A DNA stretch of 64,000 bases from Peptacetobacter sp. (lineage in GTDB: Bacteria > Bacillota > Clostridia > Peptostreptococcales > Peptostreptococcaceae), in contig NZ_JARIBH010000019.1 of NCBI RefSeq assembly GCF_029264495.1, forward strand, positions 1 through 64,000. Direction: 5' to 3'. The translations under genes and the position numbers were made by a program. The stretch's first letter is position 1. Each line of letters starts with the position of its first letter. Below, piece after piece: positions 36,845 to 46,180 of this stretch. Under the pieces are notes generated by a model. The model worked only from the letters and a program-made list of their open reading frames with translations. It ran no database searches and had not been told where the DNA came from.

Positions 36845-37732
36845 ATGGATTTTAAGTCAGAATTAAAAAAGAGAGCTATAGATGCTGAAGAAATTATAAA
36901 AAAATATATGCCTAAAGAAGAAGGATATCAAAAAACAATTATGGAAGCAATGAATTATAGTTTGAGTTCAGGTGGAAAAAGATTAAGACCAATACTTACA
37001 CTTGAAGCATGTAGGATAGTTCAAGGATGTAACAATAATGCAATTCCATTTGCTGCAGCAATAGAAATGATACACACATATTCTTTAATACATGATGATC
37101 TTCCAGCACTTGATAATGATGATTTAAGAAGAGGAAGAGCTACAAATCACAAAGTTTTTGGAGAAGCTATGGCTATTTTAGCAGGAGATGCTTTATTAAA
37201 TTTTGCTTATGAAATAATGCTAAAAGAATCTATAGGAAAAGAAAATCCAGAAAGATATTTGAAAGCAACATATGAGATTGCTAGAGGAGCTGGAATATAT
37301 GGTATGGTTGGAGGACAGGTAGTTGATGTTCAAAGCGAAAACACTAAAATACCAAAAGAAAAATTAGATTATATACATGAAAATAAGACAGCTGCTATGA
37401 TGGTTGGATGTATGAGAGCTGGTGCATCAGTTGGAGGAGCTACTAAAGAGCAAATGGATTATATAACTGACTATGCACAAAAAATAGGCTTGGCATTCCA
37501 AATTGTAGATGATATTTTGGATATTGTTGGAGATGAAGCTAAATTAGGAAAACATGTAGGTAGTGATATAGAAAATAATAAATCAACATATCCTTCATTG
37601 TTGGGACTTGAAAAATCTAGAGAAATAGCTAAAAGCTTAATAGAAGATGCTAAGAAAAGTATATCAAAAGTTACTGATGATACTGAGTTTTTACATGGAT
37701 TAGCAGATTATATTTTATCTAGAGATCACTAA
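36845..37732 (+). CDS. ispA: Farnesyl/geranyl diphosphate synthase (polyprenyl synthetase)
   Basis: Chain-elongating prenyltransferase. First Asp-rich motif DDLPALDNDD near 84 (short-chain bacterial type with the two-residue insertion), second QIVDDILDIVGD near 220, SSGGKRLRP near 40. 295 aa. AGGAGG before ATG. Followed by a PAP2-related gene and dxs, so the block supplies isoprenoid precursors from MEP-pathway DXP. Confidence 0.95.
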   Translation: MDFKSELKKRAIDAEEIIKKYMPKEEGYQKTIMEAMNYSLSSGGKRLRPILTLEACRIVQGCNNNAIPFAAAIEMIHTYSLIHDDLPALDNDDLRRGRATNHKVFGEAMAILAGDALLNFAYEIMLKESIGKENPERYLKATYEIARGAGIYGMVGGQVVDVQSENTKIPKEKLDYIHENKTAAMMVGCMRAGASVGGATKEQMDYITDYAQKIGLAFQIVDDILDIVGDEAKLGKHVGSDIENNKSTYPSLLGLEKSREIAKSLIEDAKKSISKVTDDTEFLHGLADYILSRDH

Positions 37733-37752
37733 TAAAAATAAGGAGGTATATT

Positions 37753-38190
37753 ATGAAATACCTTATAGAATTAACAAATAATGGAGCACTTGCAATAAGT
37801 TTAATAGCTTGTATATTAGCTCAAGTAATAAAGGTTTTTACAGGAAAAGAAAAAAGATTTGATTTGAAAAGAATAACAACTTCTGGAGGGATGCCTAGTT
37901 CTCATACATCTTTTGTAACTAGTTTAGCGACAGTTGTAGGTATGGTTGATGGATTTCATTCTACAAATTTTGCTATAGCTGTGGTTTTTGCGATGATAGT
38001 TATGTATGATGCAGCAGGAGTTAGAAGAGCGGTTGGAAAACAAGCAACAATATTAAATCAAATGTTAGAAGATATTCAACAAGGAAAGATAATACAAAAT
38101 AAAAAATTAAAGGAACTCATTGGACATACACCTTTTGAAGTTTTAGGTGGAGCTATACTAGGTATAGTTGTGGCTTTGATACTGATGTAG
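37753..38190 (+). CDS. Divergent PAP2-family (DUF212) membrane protein
   Basis: 145 aa, about four hydrophobic segments. GGMPSSHTSFVTSLATVVG contains the PAP2 PSSH motif, and MIVMYDAAGVRRAVGKQA the second block; this is the DUF212 / divergent PAP2 family, possible lipid phosphatases. Placed between ispA and dxs, so polyprenyl diphosphate is a reasonable guess for substrate, not shown by sequence. AGGAGG before ATG. Confidence 0.88.
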   Translation: MKYLIELTNNGALAISLIACILAQVIKVFTGKEKRFDLKRITTSGGMPSSHTSFVTSLATVVGMVDGFHSTNFAIAVVFAMIVMYDAAGVRRAVGKQATILNQMLEDIQQGKIIQNKKLKELIGHTPFEVLGGAILGIVVALILM

Positions 38191-38210
38191 TAAAGTAGAG
38201 GTGAAAATTA

Positions 38211-40067
38211 ATGTACAAATATTTGGATCAAGTAAACTCTCCTCAAGATATAAAAAAGATGAATATAGAAGAATTAGATGAACTTGCAAAAGATATTAGA
38301 AAGTTTTTAGTGAGAAATATTTCTAAAACTGGAGGACATTTAGCATCTAATTTAGGAATAGTAGAGTTAACTTTAGCATTACATAAAGTATTTGATAGTC
38401 CAAAAGATAAAATTGTTTGGGATGTGGGACATCAATCATATGTACATAAAATTATAACTGGAAGAAAAGATAAATTTGAAAATTTACGACAGTTAAATGG
38501 TATGAGTGGGTTTCCAAAAGAAAAGGAAAGTTGTCATGATATAATAGATACAGGGCATAGTTCAACATCGATATCTACAGCTATGGGACTTGCATGTTCA
38601 AGAGATATAAAAGGAGAAGATGGAAGTGTTATAGCAGTTATTGGTGATGGTTCTATAACTGGTGGTATGGCAATGGAAGCTATAAATCAACTCGGATATA
38701 TAAAAAATGATATGATAATAATTTTAAATGATAATGAAATGTCTATAGATAAAAATGTAGGTGGAATGTCTACATATATGTCTAGTATTATTAGAAATTC
38801 TAAGGTTCATAAAATGAAAGGTGAAGTGGATAAATTTTTAAATATAACTAGTACAGGTGGACAGATATCTAGAGCTGCTAGTAAATTAACTGATACTATA
38901 ATGTATAGTTTTGTACCACAAGATTGTGCATTTTTTGATTCAATAGGAATAAAATACTACGGACCAATAGATGGGCATGATATAGGAGATTTAATTGCAT
39001 GTCTAAAAAATGCAAAAGATAGAAAAGGACCTATGTTATTACATGTAATAACTAAAAAGGGGAAAGGATATAGATATGCAGAAGAGCATCCAGATAAATA
39101 TCATGGAGTTTCAAAATTTGATATAAAAAAAGGAATACAGCCATCTAATAAAAAGAGTATATCAATAGCGGTTGGAGAAAAACTTTCTCAAATGGCATGT
39201 ATAGATGATAAAATAGTAGCTATAACAGCAGCTATGCCATCGGGAACAGGACTTAATATTTTTGAAAAAAATCATCCAAATAGATATTATGATGTTGGAA
39301 TAGCGGAACAACATGCAGTTGCATTCTCAGCAGGTCTTGCAAAAAATGGTATGAAACCATATTTTGCTGTCTATTCATCTTTTTTACAAAGAGGATATGA
39401 CCAAATTTTACATGATGTCTGTATAACAAATAAAAATGTAACTTTTCTAATAGATAGAGCAGGTCTTGTTGGAAACGATGGAGAGACTCACCATGGGGAA
39501 TTTGATTTATCATATTTAAATAGTGTTCCTGGAATAACAGTAATGGCACCAAAAGATACAAAAGAACTTATGTCTATGATGGATTTATCTTTAGAAATAG
39601 ATGGTCCATGTGCTATAAGATATCCTAGAGGAAATTCATATGAATTAGGTATTGGTGAGTATGGAAAAATAGAAAAAGGAACATATGAAATTTTAAAATC
39701 TGGTGATGAAACAGTAATATTAGCTATAGGTGATATGGTTAAAAACTCTATTGAAGCAGCAAAAATACTTGAAAAAGAAGGTATAAATATAGGTGTAGTA
39801 AATGCTAGATTTTTAAAACCTATAGATGAAAAAATATTAGATGAAATTGTAAAAAAATATAAAAATATTGTAACAGTAGAAAATAATATAATTGTTGGAG
39901 GATTTGGAAGTAGAATATTACAATATATATCAGAAAAAGGATATAATAACAAAGTGATAAATATTGCACTACCTGAAAAGTTTATTCCACATGGAAGTTG
40001 TGAAGAATTACAAGAGTTAGCAGGAATATCTTCTGAAAAAATAATAGAAAGAATAAAAAATATTTAA
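38211..40067 (+). CDS. dxs: 1-deoxy-D-xylulose-5-phosphate synthase
   Basis: First enzyme of the MEP isoprenoid pathway, TPP-dependent. [17 protein letters not shown] near 62, TPP site [15 protein letters not shown] near 143, and the C-terminal transketolase-like region with [17 protein letters not shown] near 357, [15 protein letters not shown] near 415. 618 aa is standard. TlyA and recN follow in the order known from Firmicutes. Confidence 0.97.
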   Translation: MYKYLDQVNSPQDIKKMNIEELDELAKDIRKFLVRNISKTGGHLASNLGIVELTLALHKVFDSPKDKIVWDVGHQSYVHKIITGRKDKFENLRQLNGMSGFPKEKESCHDIIDTGHSSTSISTAMGLACSRDIKGEDGSVIAVIGDGSITGGMAMEAINQLGYIKNDMIIILNDNEMSIDKNVGGMSTYMSSIIRNSKVHKMKGEVDKFLNITSTGGQISRAASKLTDTIMYSFVPQDCAFFDSIGIKYYGPIDGHDIGDLIACLKNAKDRKGPMLLHVITKKGKGYRYAEEHPDKYHGVSKFDIKKGIQPSNKKSISIAVGEKLSQMACIDDKIVAITAAMPSGTGLNIFEKNHPNRYYDVGIAEQHAVAFSAGLAKNGMKPYFAVYSSFLQRGYDQILHDVCITNKNVTFLIDRAGLVGNDGETHHGEFDLSYLNSVPGITVMAPKDTKELMSMMDLSLEIDGPCAIRYPRGNSYELGIGEYGKIEKGTYEILKSGDETVILAIGDMVKNSIEAAKILEKEGINIGVVNARFLKPIDEKILDEIVKKYKNIVTVENNIIVGGFGSRILQYISEKGYNNKVINIALPEKFIPHGSCEELQELAGISSEKIIERIKNI

Positions 40068-40117
40068 ATTTTATAGATTTTATATTATAAAAATCTTGAA
40101 ATTTGGAAAGGATAATT

Positions 40118-40930
40118 ATGAAAAAGAGAATAGATGTACTTTTAGTAGACCAAGGGTATTTTGAAAGTAGAGAAAGAGCTAAAAAAGCTATAATGGCTGG
40201 ATTAGTTTTTGTAGATAATCAAAGATGTGATAAAGCTGGTACAGAAGTAAAAGAAGATGCAAAAATAGAAGTAAAAGGAAATCCTATACCGTATGTAAGT
40301 AGAGGAGGATTAAAATTAGAAAAAGCTATGAAAAATTTTGATCTTACATTAAAGGATAAAATATGTATGGATATAGGGGCATCAACTGGTGGATTTACTG
40401 ACTGTATGCTTCAAAATGGAGCTATAAAAGTTTTCTCTATAGATGTTGGTTATGGTCAGCTAGCTTGGAAGCTAAGAAGTGATGAAAGAGTAGTTTGTAT
40501 GGAAAGAACTAATATAAGAAATGTCACAGTAGAAGATCTTAAAGAATTTCCAGATTTTGCATCTATAGATGTATCTTTCATATCTTTGAAATTAGTTTTA
40601 CCTGTAGCTAAAAAACTACTAAAAGATGGTGGAGAAATAGTAGCTCTTATAAAACCTCAATTTGAAGCTGGAAGAGAAAAAGTTGGTAAAAAAGGTGTTG
40701 TAAGAGAGACATCAACTCATATAGAAGTAATAGAAATGATATCGGATTTTGCAGTTGATAGTGGATTTTCAATAAAAAATATAGATTTTTCACCAATAAA
40801 AGGTCCTGAAGGAAATATAGAGTATCTTATACATTTATGTACATCAAATGAAGGATTTACATATGATAGAGAAAATCACTTTAAAAAAGTGAAAGAAGTG
40901 GTAGAAAGATCACACGAACTTAGTAAATAA
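40118..40930 (+). CDS. tlyA: TlyA-family rRNA 2'-O-methyltransferase
   Basis: S4 domain at the N-terminus (RIDVLLVDQGYFESRERAKK) followed by an FtsJ-like methyltransferase fold with SAM motif DIGASTGGFTDCML near 84 and IDVSFISL near 148. Relatives methylate cytidines of 16S/23S rRNA; often mislabelled hemolysin. 270 aa from ATG 40118 (GGAAAGG upstream; the frame from 40103 includes it). In most Firmicutes argR (and in clostridia nadK) lies between tlyA and recN; both are absent here. Confidence 0.94.
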   Translation: MKKRIDVLLVDQGYFESRERAKKAIMAGLVFVDNQRCDKAGTEVKEDAKIEVKGNPIPYVSRGGLKLEKAMKNFDLTLKDKICMDIGASTGGFTDCMLQNGAIKVFSIDVGYGQLAWKLRSDERVVCMERTNIRNVTVEDLKEFPDFASIDVSFISLKLVLPVAKKLLKDGGEIVALIKPQFEAGREKVGKKGVVRETSTHIEVIEMISDFAVDSGFSIKNIDFSPIKGPEGNIEYLIHLCTSNEGFTYDRENHFKKVKEVVERSHELSK

Positions 40931-40983
40931 TAAACAATATAAATTTAATAAAAATAAAATGATTTTAAGTTTGGAGGTGAGTT

Positions 40984-41006
40984 TGTAGTATAGATAAAAT
41001 ACTACA
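40984..41006 (+). promoter_or_regulatory. Hairpin between ribosome-binding site and recN start
   Basis: TGTAGTAT-N7-ATACTACA, a perfect 8-base stem. It lies between the only good ribosome-binding site (GGAGG 40973-40977) and the TTG at 41015, which are otherwise 37 bases apart. It may fold to bring them closer or be a DNA operator. Confidence 0.5.
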
Positions 41007-41014
41007 GATTTGAT

Positions 41015-42709
41015 TTGATTCTTGAAGTATATATGAAAAATTGTGCTCTTGTAGAAGAGTTAAGACTCACTATAGATAAAAATTTAAATATTTTAACAGG
41101 AGAGACTGGTTCTGGAAAATCTATAATAATAGATGCAATAGGATTATGTTTAGGAAATAAATATGATAAGTCATTTTTAAGAAAAGGAACTGAAAAAGGT
41201 TTTGTAGAAACGGTATTTTCTTCGGATAATAACAATTTAAAAAAGATAATGAAAGAAAATGATATTGATATGGAAGATGGTATAATTACTATTACAAGAG
41301 TTATTTATTCCGATGGTAAAAGTACTGCTAGAGTAAATGGAAGAACGGTAAAATTATCACTTTTAAAAGAGATAGTTTCATATTTAATAGATATACATGG
41401 ACAGCATCAAAATCAACTTTTATTTGATCCTAGTAGGCATTTAACATTTATTGATTCATTTGCTGGAGAAAATATTTTTTATGCTAAAAAAGATTACAAA
41501 GATTTATATGATGAGTATTCTAAAAAAAAGTCAGAGTTATCTAGATTAAATGATAATAAAGATGAAATGGAGATTCAAAGGGAAATAGACTTATTGAAAT
41601 TCCAAATAAATGAAATAGATTCAGCAAATTTAACTCAAGATGAATATGATGAACTTTTGAAAAAGAGAGAAGTATTTAGAAATAGCGAAAAAATATACAA
41701 TAGTCTTAATATATCCTATGAAGCAATACATAACAATGATGTAAATGCAATAGACATTATAGGTAGGATAGTAAGTGAGTTATCGTCTGTATCATCATTT
41801 GATGATAGAATAGAAGCTATTTATAATGATATAGAGAGAATAATGTATGAGTTACAAGATTTATCCGGAGATATAAGAAATTATAAAGATAATATAAACT
41901 TTGAACCATATGAATTGGAAGAAATAGAAATTAGATTAGATGAAATAAATAATCTTAGAAGAAAATATGGTAACACAATAGATGAAATATTTGAGTTTTA
42001 TGATAAAATTTCTAAAAGATTATATGATATTTTAAATAGAGATGAAGAGAAAGAAAGATTAAAATCGGAATTAAAATCTATTGAGATAAAACTAAATGAA
42101 AAAGCAGAAATTTTAACTGATATAAGGAAAAAAGAAGCAGAAAAAATGAGTAATCTTCTTATTAAAGAATTAGAAAGTATGGATATGAAAAATGTTGCTT
42201 TTTCAACGGAATTTACAGAAAAAGATTTTTCACATGATGGAAAAGATAGCATAGAATTTATGGTGTCCTTTAATATAGGAGAAGATTTAAGACCGATTTC
42301 TAAGGTAGCATCTGGAGGAGAAATTTCAAGATTTATGCTAGCATTTAAAACAATACTAGCTGATAGTGATGAAATAGATACATTAGTATTTGATGAAATA
42401 GATACAGGTATTAGTGGTATAGCAGCTCAAAATGTTGGAGAAAAATTATCTGATATAGCTACAAAAAAACAAATTATTTGCATAACACACTTGCCACAAA
42501 TAGCAGCAAATGCAGATACTCATTATTGCATAGAAAAGAAAAGTGATGGGGAAAGAACATTTACAATTGTTGAAAGATTAGATGATGAAGGAAAGAAAAA
42601 AGAAATATCTAGATTGATATCTGGTAAACAAGTTACAGAAAAAACAATAGAACATGCAAAAGAAATACTTACATTGTCTAAAGAATATAAGAATAAAAGA
42701 GTGATATAA
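41015..42709 (+). CDS. recN: DNA repair protein RecN
   Basis: SMC-like ATPase for double-strand break repair. Walker A GETGSGKSIIIDA near 30, a long central coiled coil (about 150-370), the signature VASGGEISRFMLAF near 430 and Walker B VFDEIDTGISG near 458. 564 aa. The in-frame stop at 40991 limits the N-terminus; TTG 41015 gives the family's usual beginning (LEVYMKNCALVEELRL), but no Shine-Dalgarno is close, an oddity discussed with the hairpin upstream. Confidence 0.93.
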   Translation: MILEVYMKNCALVEELRLTIDKNLNILTGETGSGKSIIIDAIGLCLGNKYDKSFLRKGTEKGFVETVFSSDNNNLKKIMKENDIDMEDGIITITRVIYSDGKSTARVNGRTVKLSLLKEIVSYLIDIHGQHQNQLLFDPSRHLTFIDSFAGENIFYAKKDYKDLYDEYSKKKSELSRLNDNKDEMEIQREIDLLKFQINEIDSANLTQDEYDELLKKREVFRNSEKIYNSLNISYEAIHNNDVNAIDIIGRIVSELSSVSSFDDRIEAIYNDIERIMYELQDLSGDIRNYKDNINFEPYELEEIEIRLDEINNLRRKYGNTIDEIFEFYDKISKRLYDILNRDEEKERLKSELKSIEIKLNEKAEILTDIRKKEAEKMSNLLIKELESMDMKNVAFSTEFTEKDFSHDGKDSIEFMVSFNIGEDLRPISKVASGGEISRFMLAFKTILADSDEIDTLVFDEIDTGISGIAAQNVGEKLSDIATKKQIICITHLPQIAANADTHYCIEKKSDGERTFTIVERLDDEGKKKEISRLISGKQVTEKTIEHAKEILTLSKEYKNKRVI

Positions 42710-42760
42710 AAATAATGCCTGTAGTTTAAAATCTGTTAAAAGTAAATAGGAGTAAGAGAT

Positions 42761-43228
42761 ATGACTAATGATGAAAAATTCTTATATATGAGTATATATA
42801 AATATATAGAAGAAAACCAAAAAAACAGTTTAAATGAGAAGGATATTATTTTAATAAACACAATAGAAGAAGATTCAATAGAATTTATGCAAAAAATAGG
42901 TATAAGAAGTAATTTGAAGGGATATAAGTATTTGAAAGAGTCGATATATTTAGAGTTGCTAAGTGATACTAAATATAATATAAAAGAGTATAATACATTA
43001 ATAAAAGCTATAGCAGAAGAAAATAATACTGGAAAGCTAAATATAGAAAGAAGTATGAGATATGCTATAGAAGTTTTAAAAAATAGTAGAGATTATAATG
43101 AATTGAATGAAGTTATAGGTAAAAAAATTTTTTCAAAATATGAAATACCATCAAACTTGGAGTTTGTTTTTTCAGCAGCAGAAAAAATAAGATATTCAAA
43201 GTCTAGACGAAATACTTTTAGAAATTAA
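42761..43228 (+). CDS. Stand-alone Spo0A C-terminal (DNA-binding) domain protein
   Basis: 155 aa. Residues about 46-150 follow the Spo0A effector domain throughout: IGIRSNLKGYKYLKESI matches the IGVPAHIKGYLYLREAI block, NTGKLNIERSMRYAIEV matches the recognition helix TTASRVERAIRHAIEV, and PSNLEFVFSAAEKIR matches PTNSEFIAMVADKLR (compared from memory with B. subtilis Spo0A). The first 45 residues are short, charged and lack all receiver-domain residues; only 51 bases separate it from recN, so no receiver is encoded. Position after recN is that of spoIVB-spo0A. AGGAG before ATG. Likely a phosphorylation-independent regulator. Confidence 0.85.
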   Translation: MTNDEKFLYMSIYKYIEENQKNSLNEKDIILINTIEEDSIEFMQKIGIRSNLKGYKYLKESIYLELLSDTKYNIKEYNTLIKAIAEENNTGKLNIERSMRYAIEVLKNSRDYNELNEVIGKKIFSKYEIPSNLEFVFSAAEKIRYSKSRRNTFRN

Positions 43229-43253
43229 AATAAAAAATAATAAAAAAATTTCT

Positions 43254-43289
43254 AGGAAGTGAAATTCAATTGCACTTCCTTATTTTTTT
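43254..43289 (+). terminator. Intrinsic terminator after the Spo0A-like gene
   Basis: AGGAAGTG / CACTTCCT stem, 11-base loop, T-rich tail. Confidence 0.9.
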
Positions 43290-43455
43290 GTTAAAAATAT
43301 ATTGTTATACTTAAAAAAAGTTTATAAATTTTCAAATAAAAAAATAAATATATATCTAATAAAAATAAAAAAATAAATAAAATGTTAAAATTAGTCGGTT
43401 TATAGAAAAATATGATATAATATAATGTGATTTTATAAAATTTGGAGGGTTCAAT

Positions 43456-44577
43456 ATGATAGTCAAGTCACCGATAAAGGTAGACCGCAAAACAAAGAAA
43501 CTTGCTAAAAGAATCCAACCTGGTGAAATAGCAGTTATAAATCATACAGATATTGATGAGGTTGCAGCAAATTCTTTAGTTGAAGCTAAGGTCAAATTAG
43601 TTATAAATGCCGCTGAGTCTATAAGTGGTAGATATCCTAACAAAGGACCTGGTATTTTAACAGAAAACAACATACTTATAATAGATAGAGTAGGAGAAGA
43701 GCTTTTTAATAGCTTAACTGAAGGAGAAGTATTAGAAGTTGAAGATGGGAAAATATACAGAAATGGAGAGTTTTTAGGCGAAGGTGAAGTTCTTACAAAA
43801 GAAAAAGTAGCAGTTCAAATAAAACTTGCATACGAAAATTTAGGAGAAGAACTTGATAGATTTATAGACAACACAATAGAATATGCTAAAAAAGAAAAAG
43901 GATTTATATTGGGTGAAGTAGAAATTCCAAAAGTAAAAACAAACTATCAAGGTAGACAAGTTTTAATTGTAGTAAGAGGTCAAGATTTTAAAGAAGATTT
44001 AGCTACAATGCTTTCATATATTGAAGAAGTAAAACCTATTTTAGTGGGTGTTGATGGTGGAGCAGATGCACTAATGGAATTTGGTTATAAACCAGATGTT
44101 GTTGTTGGTGATATGGATAGTGTAAGTGATGAAGCTTTAAAAGCAGCTGATGAAATAGTAGTCCATGCATATACAGATGGTAGAGCTCCTGGATTAAAAA
44201 GAGTACAAGATTTAGGTTTAGATGCTGTAGTATTCCCAGCTCCAGGAACAAGTGAAGATATAGCAATGCTTATAGCATATGAATATAACGCAGAATTAAT
44301 AGTAGCTTTAGGAACACATTCAAATATAATAGATTTCCTTGAAAAAGGAAGAAAAGGTATGGCAAGTACATTTTTAGTTAGAATGAAGATAGGTGCTAAA
44401 CTTATAGATGCAAAAGGCGTAAACTTACTTTATAGAAGTAAATTAAAAATAAAATATATTTGGGCATTAATAGCAACAGCATTATTCCCTGTATTAATAG
44501 TGGCATCATTATCACCAAGAATACAGCAGTTTATACATCTAATGCAAATAAAATTGAGAATAATGCTTAGTATGTAG
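43456..44577 (+). CDS. steA: SteA-like protein (cytokinetic-ring/cell-wall regulator)
   Basis: Family named from Corynebacterium SteA, which with SteB controls cell-separation hydrolases. N-terminal domain, then a thiamine-pyrophosphokinase-like catalytic fold: VGVDGGADALMEFG and VVGDMDSVSDEAL near 195-225 mirror the GGAN and GDLDS motifs of ThiN, and ALGTHSNIIDFLEKGRKGMAST. A C-terminal membrane helix (about 335-355) then a short tail. 373 aa. It heads an apparent operon steA-steB-GT2-GT4-DUF3866. GGAGG before ATG. Confidence 0.9.
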   Translation: MIVKSPIKVDRKTKKLAKRIQPGEIAVINHTDIDEVAANSLVEAKVKLVINAAESISGRYPNKGPGILTENNILIIDRVGEELFNSLTEGEVLEVEDGKIYRNGEFLGEGEVLTKEKVAVQIKLAYENLGEELDRFIDNTIEYAKKEKGFILGEVEIPKVKTNYQGRQVLIVVRGQDFKEDLATMLSYIEEVKPILVGVDGGADALMEFGYKPDVVVGDMDSVSDEALKAADEIVVHAYTDGRAPGLKRVQDLGLDAVVFPAPGTSEDIAMLIAYEYNAELIVALGTHSNIIDFLEKGRKGMASTFLVRMKIGAKLIDAKGVNLLYRSKLKIKYIWALIATALFPVLIVASLSPRIQQFIHLMQIKLRIMLSM

Positions 44578-44598
44578 TTATATTAGGAGGAAGTAATT

Positions 44599-45471
44599 AT
44601 GCATATAAATATGAAATACTATATTGTTTCGATAGGAGCGATTTTTCTAGCACTAGGAATAGGAATTCTTGTTGGATTCAATCTAAATAACAATGAAGAA
44701 ATAAGTAAACAGCAGGCAAATATAATAAAACAACTTGATGAAGAATTTAATGACATCAAAGAAGAAAATAGCAATCTTAAAAAAGAATTAAATGGAACTG
44801 ATAAAAAATATAATGCCTTAATAAGTTATGTAAATAAAAATGCGGACTCTTTAATGACAGGTTCATTAACAGATAAAAATGTGGCAGTAATATCTACTTA
44901 TGAAAAATCAGAAAACGTAAATACACTAAAAAATATAATAAATGAATATGGTGGTTCATTAGCCTTTGATTTAACATTTAACAAAGAAATAACAGATGAA
45001 AAAATTATAAAAGAAGCTGCTAAAAAAACAGGAGAAAAATTTGAGTCAACAGCAGATATTGTAAATTATACATTTGATATGATAAAAAGAGGAAATAATG
45101 AATCTTTAAATATATTAAAAGATTTAAAAATTATAAATATAAATTCAGAAAATGGAGAAATAGCTAATTTTTCTTCAGCTATAATATTAGCTCCATCAGA
45201 ATCATCAAATCCTAATGAAAAGTTTAATAAATTAGATAAATTTGTAGTATCAAAATTAAAATCACAAAATAAATATATTGTAGAAGCACAAACTACAAAA
45301 TCAAAGACTTCATATGTTGAACAATATGCTAAGAATAAAGTTGCAACTGTAGACAACATAGATGAAAAAACAGGAACACTTTCATTAGTGTCTTTAGTAC
45401 AAGATGAAAATCTTGTTGGTAATTTTGGAAGATTAGATACAGCATCTTCTTTAATACCAATGGAAAAATAA
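44599..45471 (+). CDS. SteB/MctB-like (copper transporter family) membrane protein
   Basis: Begins MHINMKYYIVSIGAIFLALGIGILVGF, one membrane helix, then a coiled coil (about 37-75, KQLDEEFNDIKEENSNLKKEL) and an extracytoplasmic domain. This is the DUF3186 family, which includes mycobacterial MctB and corynebacterial SteB. The partner gene steA lies 21 bases upstream, so a SteAB-type division complex is more likely than copper transport. 290 aa. GGAGG before ATG. Confidence 0.87.
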   Translation: MHINMKYYIVSIGAIFLALGIGILVGFNLNNNEEISKQQANIIKQLDEEFNDIKEENSNLKKELNGTDKKYNALISYVNKNADSLMTGSLTDKNVAVISTYEKSENVNTLKNIINEYGGSLAFDLTFNKEITDEKIIKEAAKKTGEKFESTADIVNYTFDMIKRGNNESLNILKDLKIININSENGEIANFSSAIILAPSESSNPNEKFNKLDKFVVSKLKSQNKYIVEAQTTKSKTSYVEQYAKNKVATVDNIDEKTGTLSLVSLVQDENLVGNFGRLDTASSLIPMEK

Positions 45472-45481
45472 GGAGAAAAAA

Positions 45482-46180
45482 ATGAAACATTATACTAGTA
45501 TAATAATGCCTGCATTTAATGAAGGTAGTAGAATAAAAGCTACTCTTGAAGGGATAGTAGGTATAGAAGAAATAGATGAGATAATTGTTGTAGATGATGG
45601 TTCATCTGACAATACTGAATCAGAGGCAAAAAGTGTAAAAAGTGAAAAAGTAAAAGTTTTTAGATTGGACAAAAACAGAGGAAAAGGATATGCACTTAAT
45701 TTTGGACTTAAGGAATCTTTAAAAAATGCTGATATAATAGGATTTTTAGATGCAGATTTAGGATCTTGTTCATCAGAAGTAATAAAAATAATTAAACCAG
45801 TAATTGATGGCGAAGTAGATGTTACTATAGCACAATTTCCTGGAGCCAAAAAAAAGGGTGGTTTAGGATTAGTAAAAGGACTGGCAAAAGAATCTGTATA
45901 TGAAATGACAGGAGTAGAATTAAATGCTAGTATCTCTGGACAGAGAATATTTAAAAGAGAAGTAATAGAAAGATTTAAAACTATTCCATATGGTTATGGA
46001 GTAGAGGTTGGTATGTCTATAGATATACTTAAATGGGGATATAAAATAAAAGAAGTTCCAGTACAAATGACTCATAATGAAACTGGAAGAGATTTAAAAG
46101 GTTTTATACATAGAGGGAAACAATATTACCATATTAAAAAAGTTGTTAAGCAAAAGAAAAAAGAATGGGGTGTTAAATAA
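45482..46180 (+). CDS. Family 2 glycosyltransferase
   Basis: GT-A fold. SIIMPAFNEGSRIKATLEGI near residue 5, IIVVDDGSSDNTE near 36, the DxD site in GFLDADLGS near 83, and a C-terminal VPVQMTHNETGRD acceptor-side block. No membrane helix. 232 aa. Between steB and a MraY-type transferase, so envelope polysaccharide synthesis is likely. Its stop overlaps the next start (TAATG). Confidence 0.9.
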   Translation: MKHYTSIIMPAFNEGSRIKATLEGIVGIEEIDEIIVVDDGSSDNTESEAKSVKSEKVKVFRLDKNRGKGYALNFGLKESLKNADIIGFLDADLGSCSSEVIKIIKPVIDGEVDVTIAQFPGAKKKGGLGLVKGLAKESVYEMTGVELNASISGQRIFKREVIERFKTIPYGYGVEVGMSIDILKWGYKIKEVPVQMTHNETGRDLKGFIHRGKQYYHIKKVVKQKKKEWGVK

